From: Carboxylicivirga taeanensis
Lineage (GTDB): Bacteria > Bacteroidota > Bacteroidia > Bacteroidales > Marinilabiliaceae
Assembly: GCF_051851475.1 (NCBI RefSeq)
Contig: NZ_JBPUSJ010000014.1
Coordinates: forward strand, 33,020-97,019
Length of the DNA: 64,000 bases
Direction: 5' to 3'
This document shows positions 63,674 to 64,000 of the stretch, in pieces (the stretch's first letter is position 1; each line of letters opens with the position of its first letter). The notes under the pieces are model-generated. The model saw nothing but the letters and a program-made list of their open reading frames with translations, did not search any database and was not told the DNA's origin. The position numbers and the translations under genes were made by a program.

Positions 63674-64000
63674 TTAGAGTTGATGGATACTCAATTCTGC
63701 TAAGATTCTCGCCATTTTCCACATAACATCTTCATTAATATCGAAGTGAGGTTGGTGATGGGTACCTGTATGGTTAGATGCTCCTATGCCCATAAACACA
63801 GCTTTCCCGCCTGTTTTTTGAACATGGTTCATCAGTGTACAGAAATCTTCACTATAGGTGTTGTGCAGTTCTTTCTCTATGCAATGAGTGAACAAACCGG
63901 TAGCCGTCACTATTTGGTTGATTTTTTTGGTAAGATCGCCTGAACTGGCAGCACTTTCGGCTTCACCAACTAAGCTGATATTGCAACTACATGCATATTT
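63674..64000 (-). CDS. M20-family amidohydrolase, C-terminal part (cut by window edge)
   Basis: C-terminus of a metal-dependent amidohydrolase/peptidase M20. The frame is open from the stop at 63674 to the window end, so the gene continues upstream outside the window (the GTG at 63910 is not its start). The visible part (about 108 residues) includes EDFCTLMNHVQKTGGKAVFMGIG, HHQPHFDINEDVMWKMARILAEL, the usual end of AbgA/AbgB-like and aminoacylase-like members (SEDF and HHPxFDxDE motifs). Substrate unknown. It converges with the hybrid regulator gene, 56 bp apart. Confidence 0.82.
   Translation of the reverse strand, partial: KYACSCNISLVGEAESAASSGDLTKKINQIVTATGLFTHCIEKELHNTYSEDFCTLMNHVQKTGGKAVFMGIGASNHTGTHHQPHFDINEDVMWKMARILAELSIHQL

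Noticed and set aside
1..64000. Phage, plasmid or insertion sequence
   Set aside because: No transposase, integrase, replication protein, terminal inverted repeats or target duplication were seen.

Overview
The window reads as a chromosomal segment of a Bacteroidota bacterium, most likely an anaerobic or facultative, environmental member of the Bacteroidales/Marinilabiliales. The lineage call rests on a SusC/SusD pair, a one-piece hybrid two-component regulator (periplasmic propeller, kinase, receiver, AraC), a C-terminal type IX secretion sorting domain on a protease, lipoproteins typical of the phylum, promoters of the TAnnTTTG type and weak Shine-Dalgarno sequences. No rRNA, tRNA, phage, insertion sequence or CRISPR array was found.

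Layout. 1-11.6 kb is a housekeeping mosaic: an ABC-2 permease, FabG, an iron alcohol dehydrogenase, a lipoprotein overlapping a PBP4-type peptidase, a DUF819-type membrane protein, an outer-membrane barrel, a YitT-type membrane protein, a nitrilase-family amidase, and a TonB_C protein with a SusC-plug-like tail. 12.2-17.7 kb is an acyl-phosphate fermentation block: phosphate acetyltransferase, a 3-hydroxyacyl-CoA dehydrogenase, acetate kinase, phosphate butyryltransferase and butyrate kinase. A proton antiporter and a secreted serine protease follow. 21.3-27.7 kb is a tightly packed reverse-strand run of five genes (DUF4465-like lipoprotein, thioredoxin-domain protein, glycosyltransferase, Xaa-Pro aminopeptidase, adhesin-like exported protein).

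27.7-36.7 kb holds a TonB-dependent receptor behind an unusual structured leader, an array of 42-bp tandem repeats in a convergent intergenic gap, a U32 peptidase, an SLC13/TrkA-C transporter, a coiled-coil lipoprotein and an exported protein of unknown function. 37-40.2 kb carries a three-domain AraC-type regulator, an FAD oxidoreductase and a cupin. 40.3-46.3 kb is a reverse-strand redox/nitrosative-stress region: two hemerythrin-PAS proteins around a DUF1858/DUF2249 protein, a PepSY membrane protein, and a ric-rrf2 pair with a clear palindrome at its promoter.

46.8-63.6 kb is a polysaccharide utilization locus: GH20 hexosaminidase, SusC, SusD, GH2 beta-galactosidase, GH16 endo-hydrolase with two copies of a C-terminal module, a decayed second SusD, and the hybrid regulator. 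The enzyme set and the GH16 sequence fit N-acetyllactosamine-type glycans better than laminarin. The last 330 bp are the C-terminus of an M20 amidohydrolase on the reverse strand.

The most interesting leads are the three-way-junction-like leader before the receptor at 27949, the higher-order 42-bp repeat array at 30070, the DUF4242/cyclase-like/AraC fusion at 36975, the predicted operator of the ric-rrf2 promoter, and the SusD pseudogene beside the PUL regulator.
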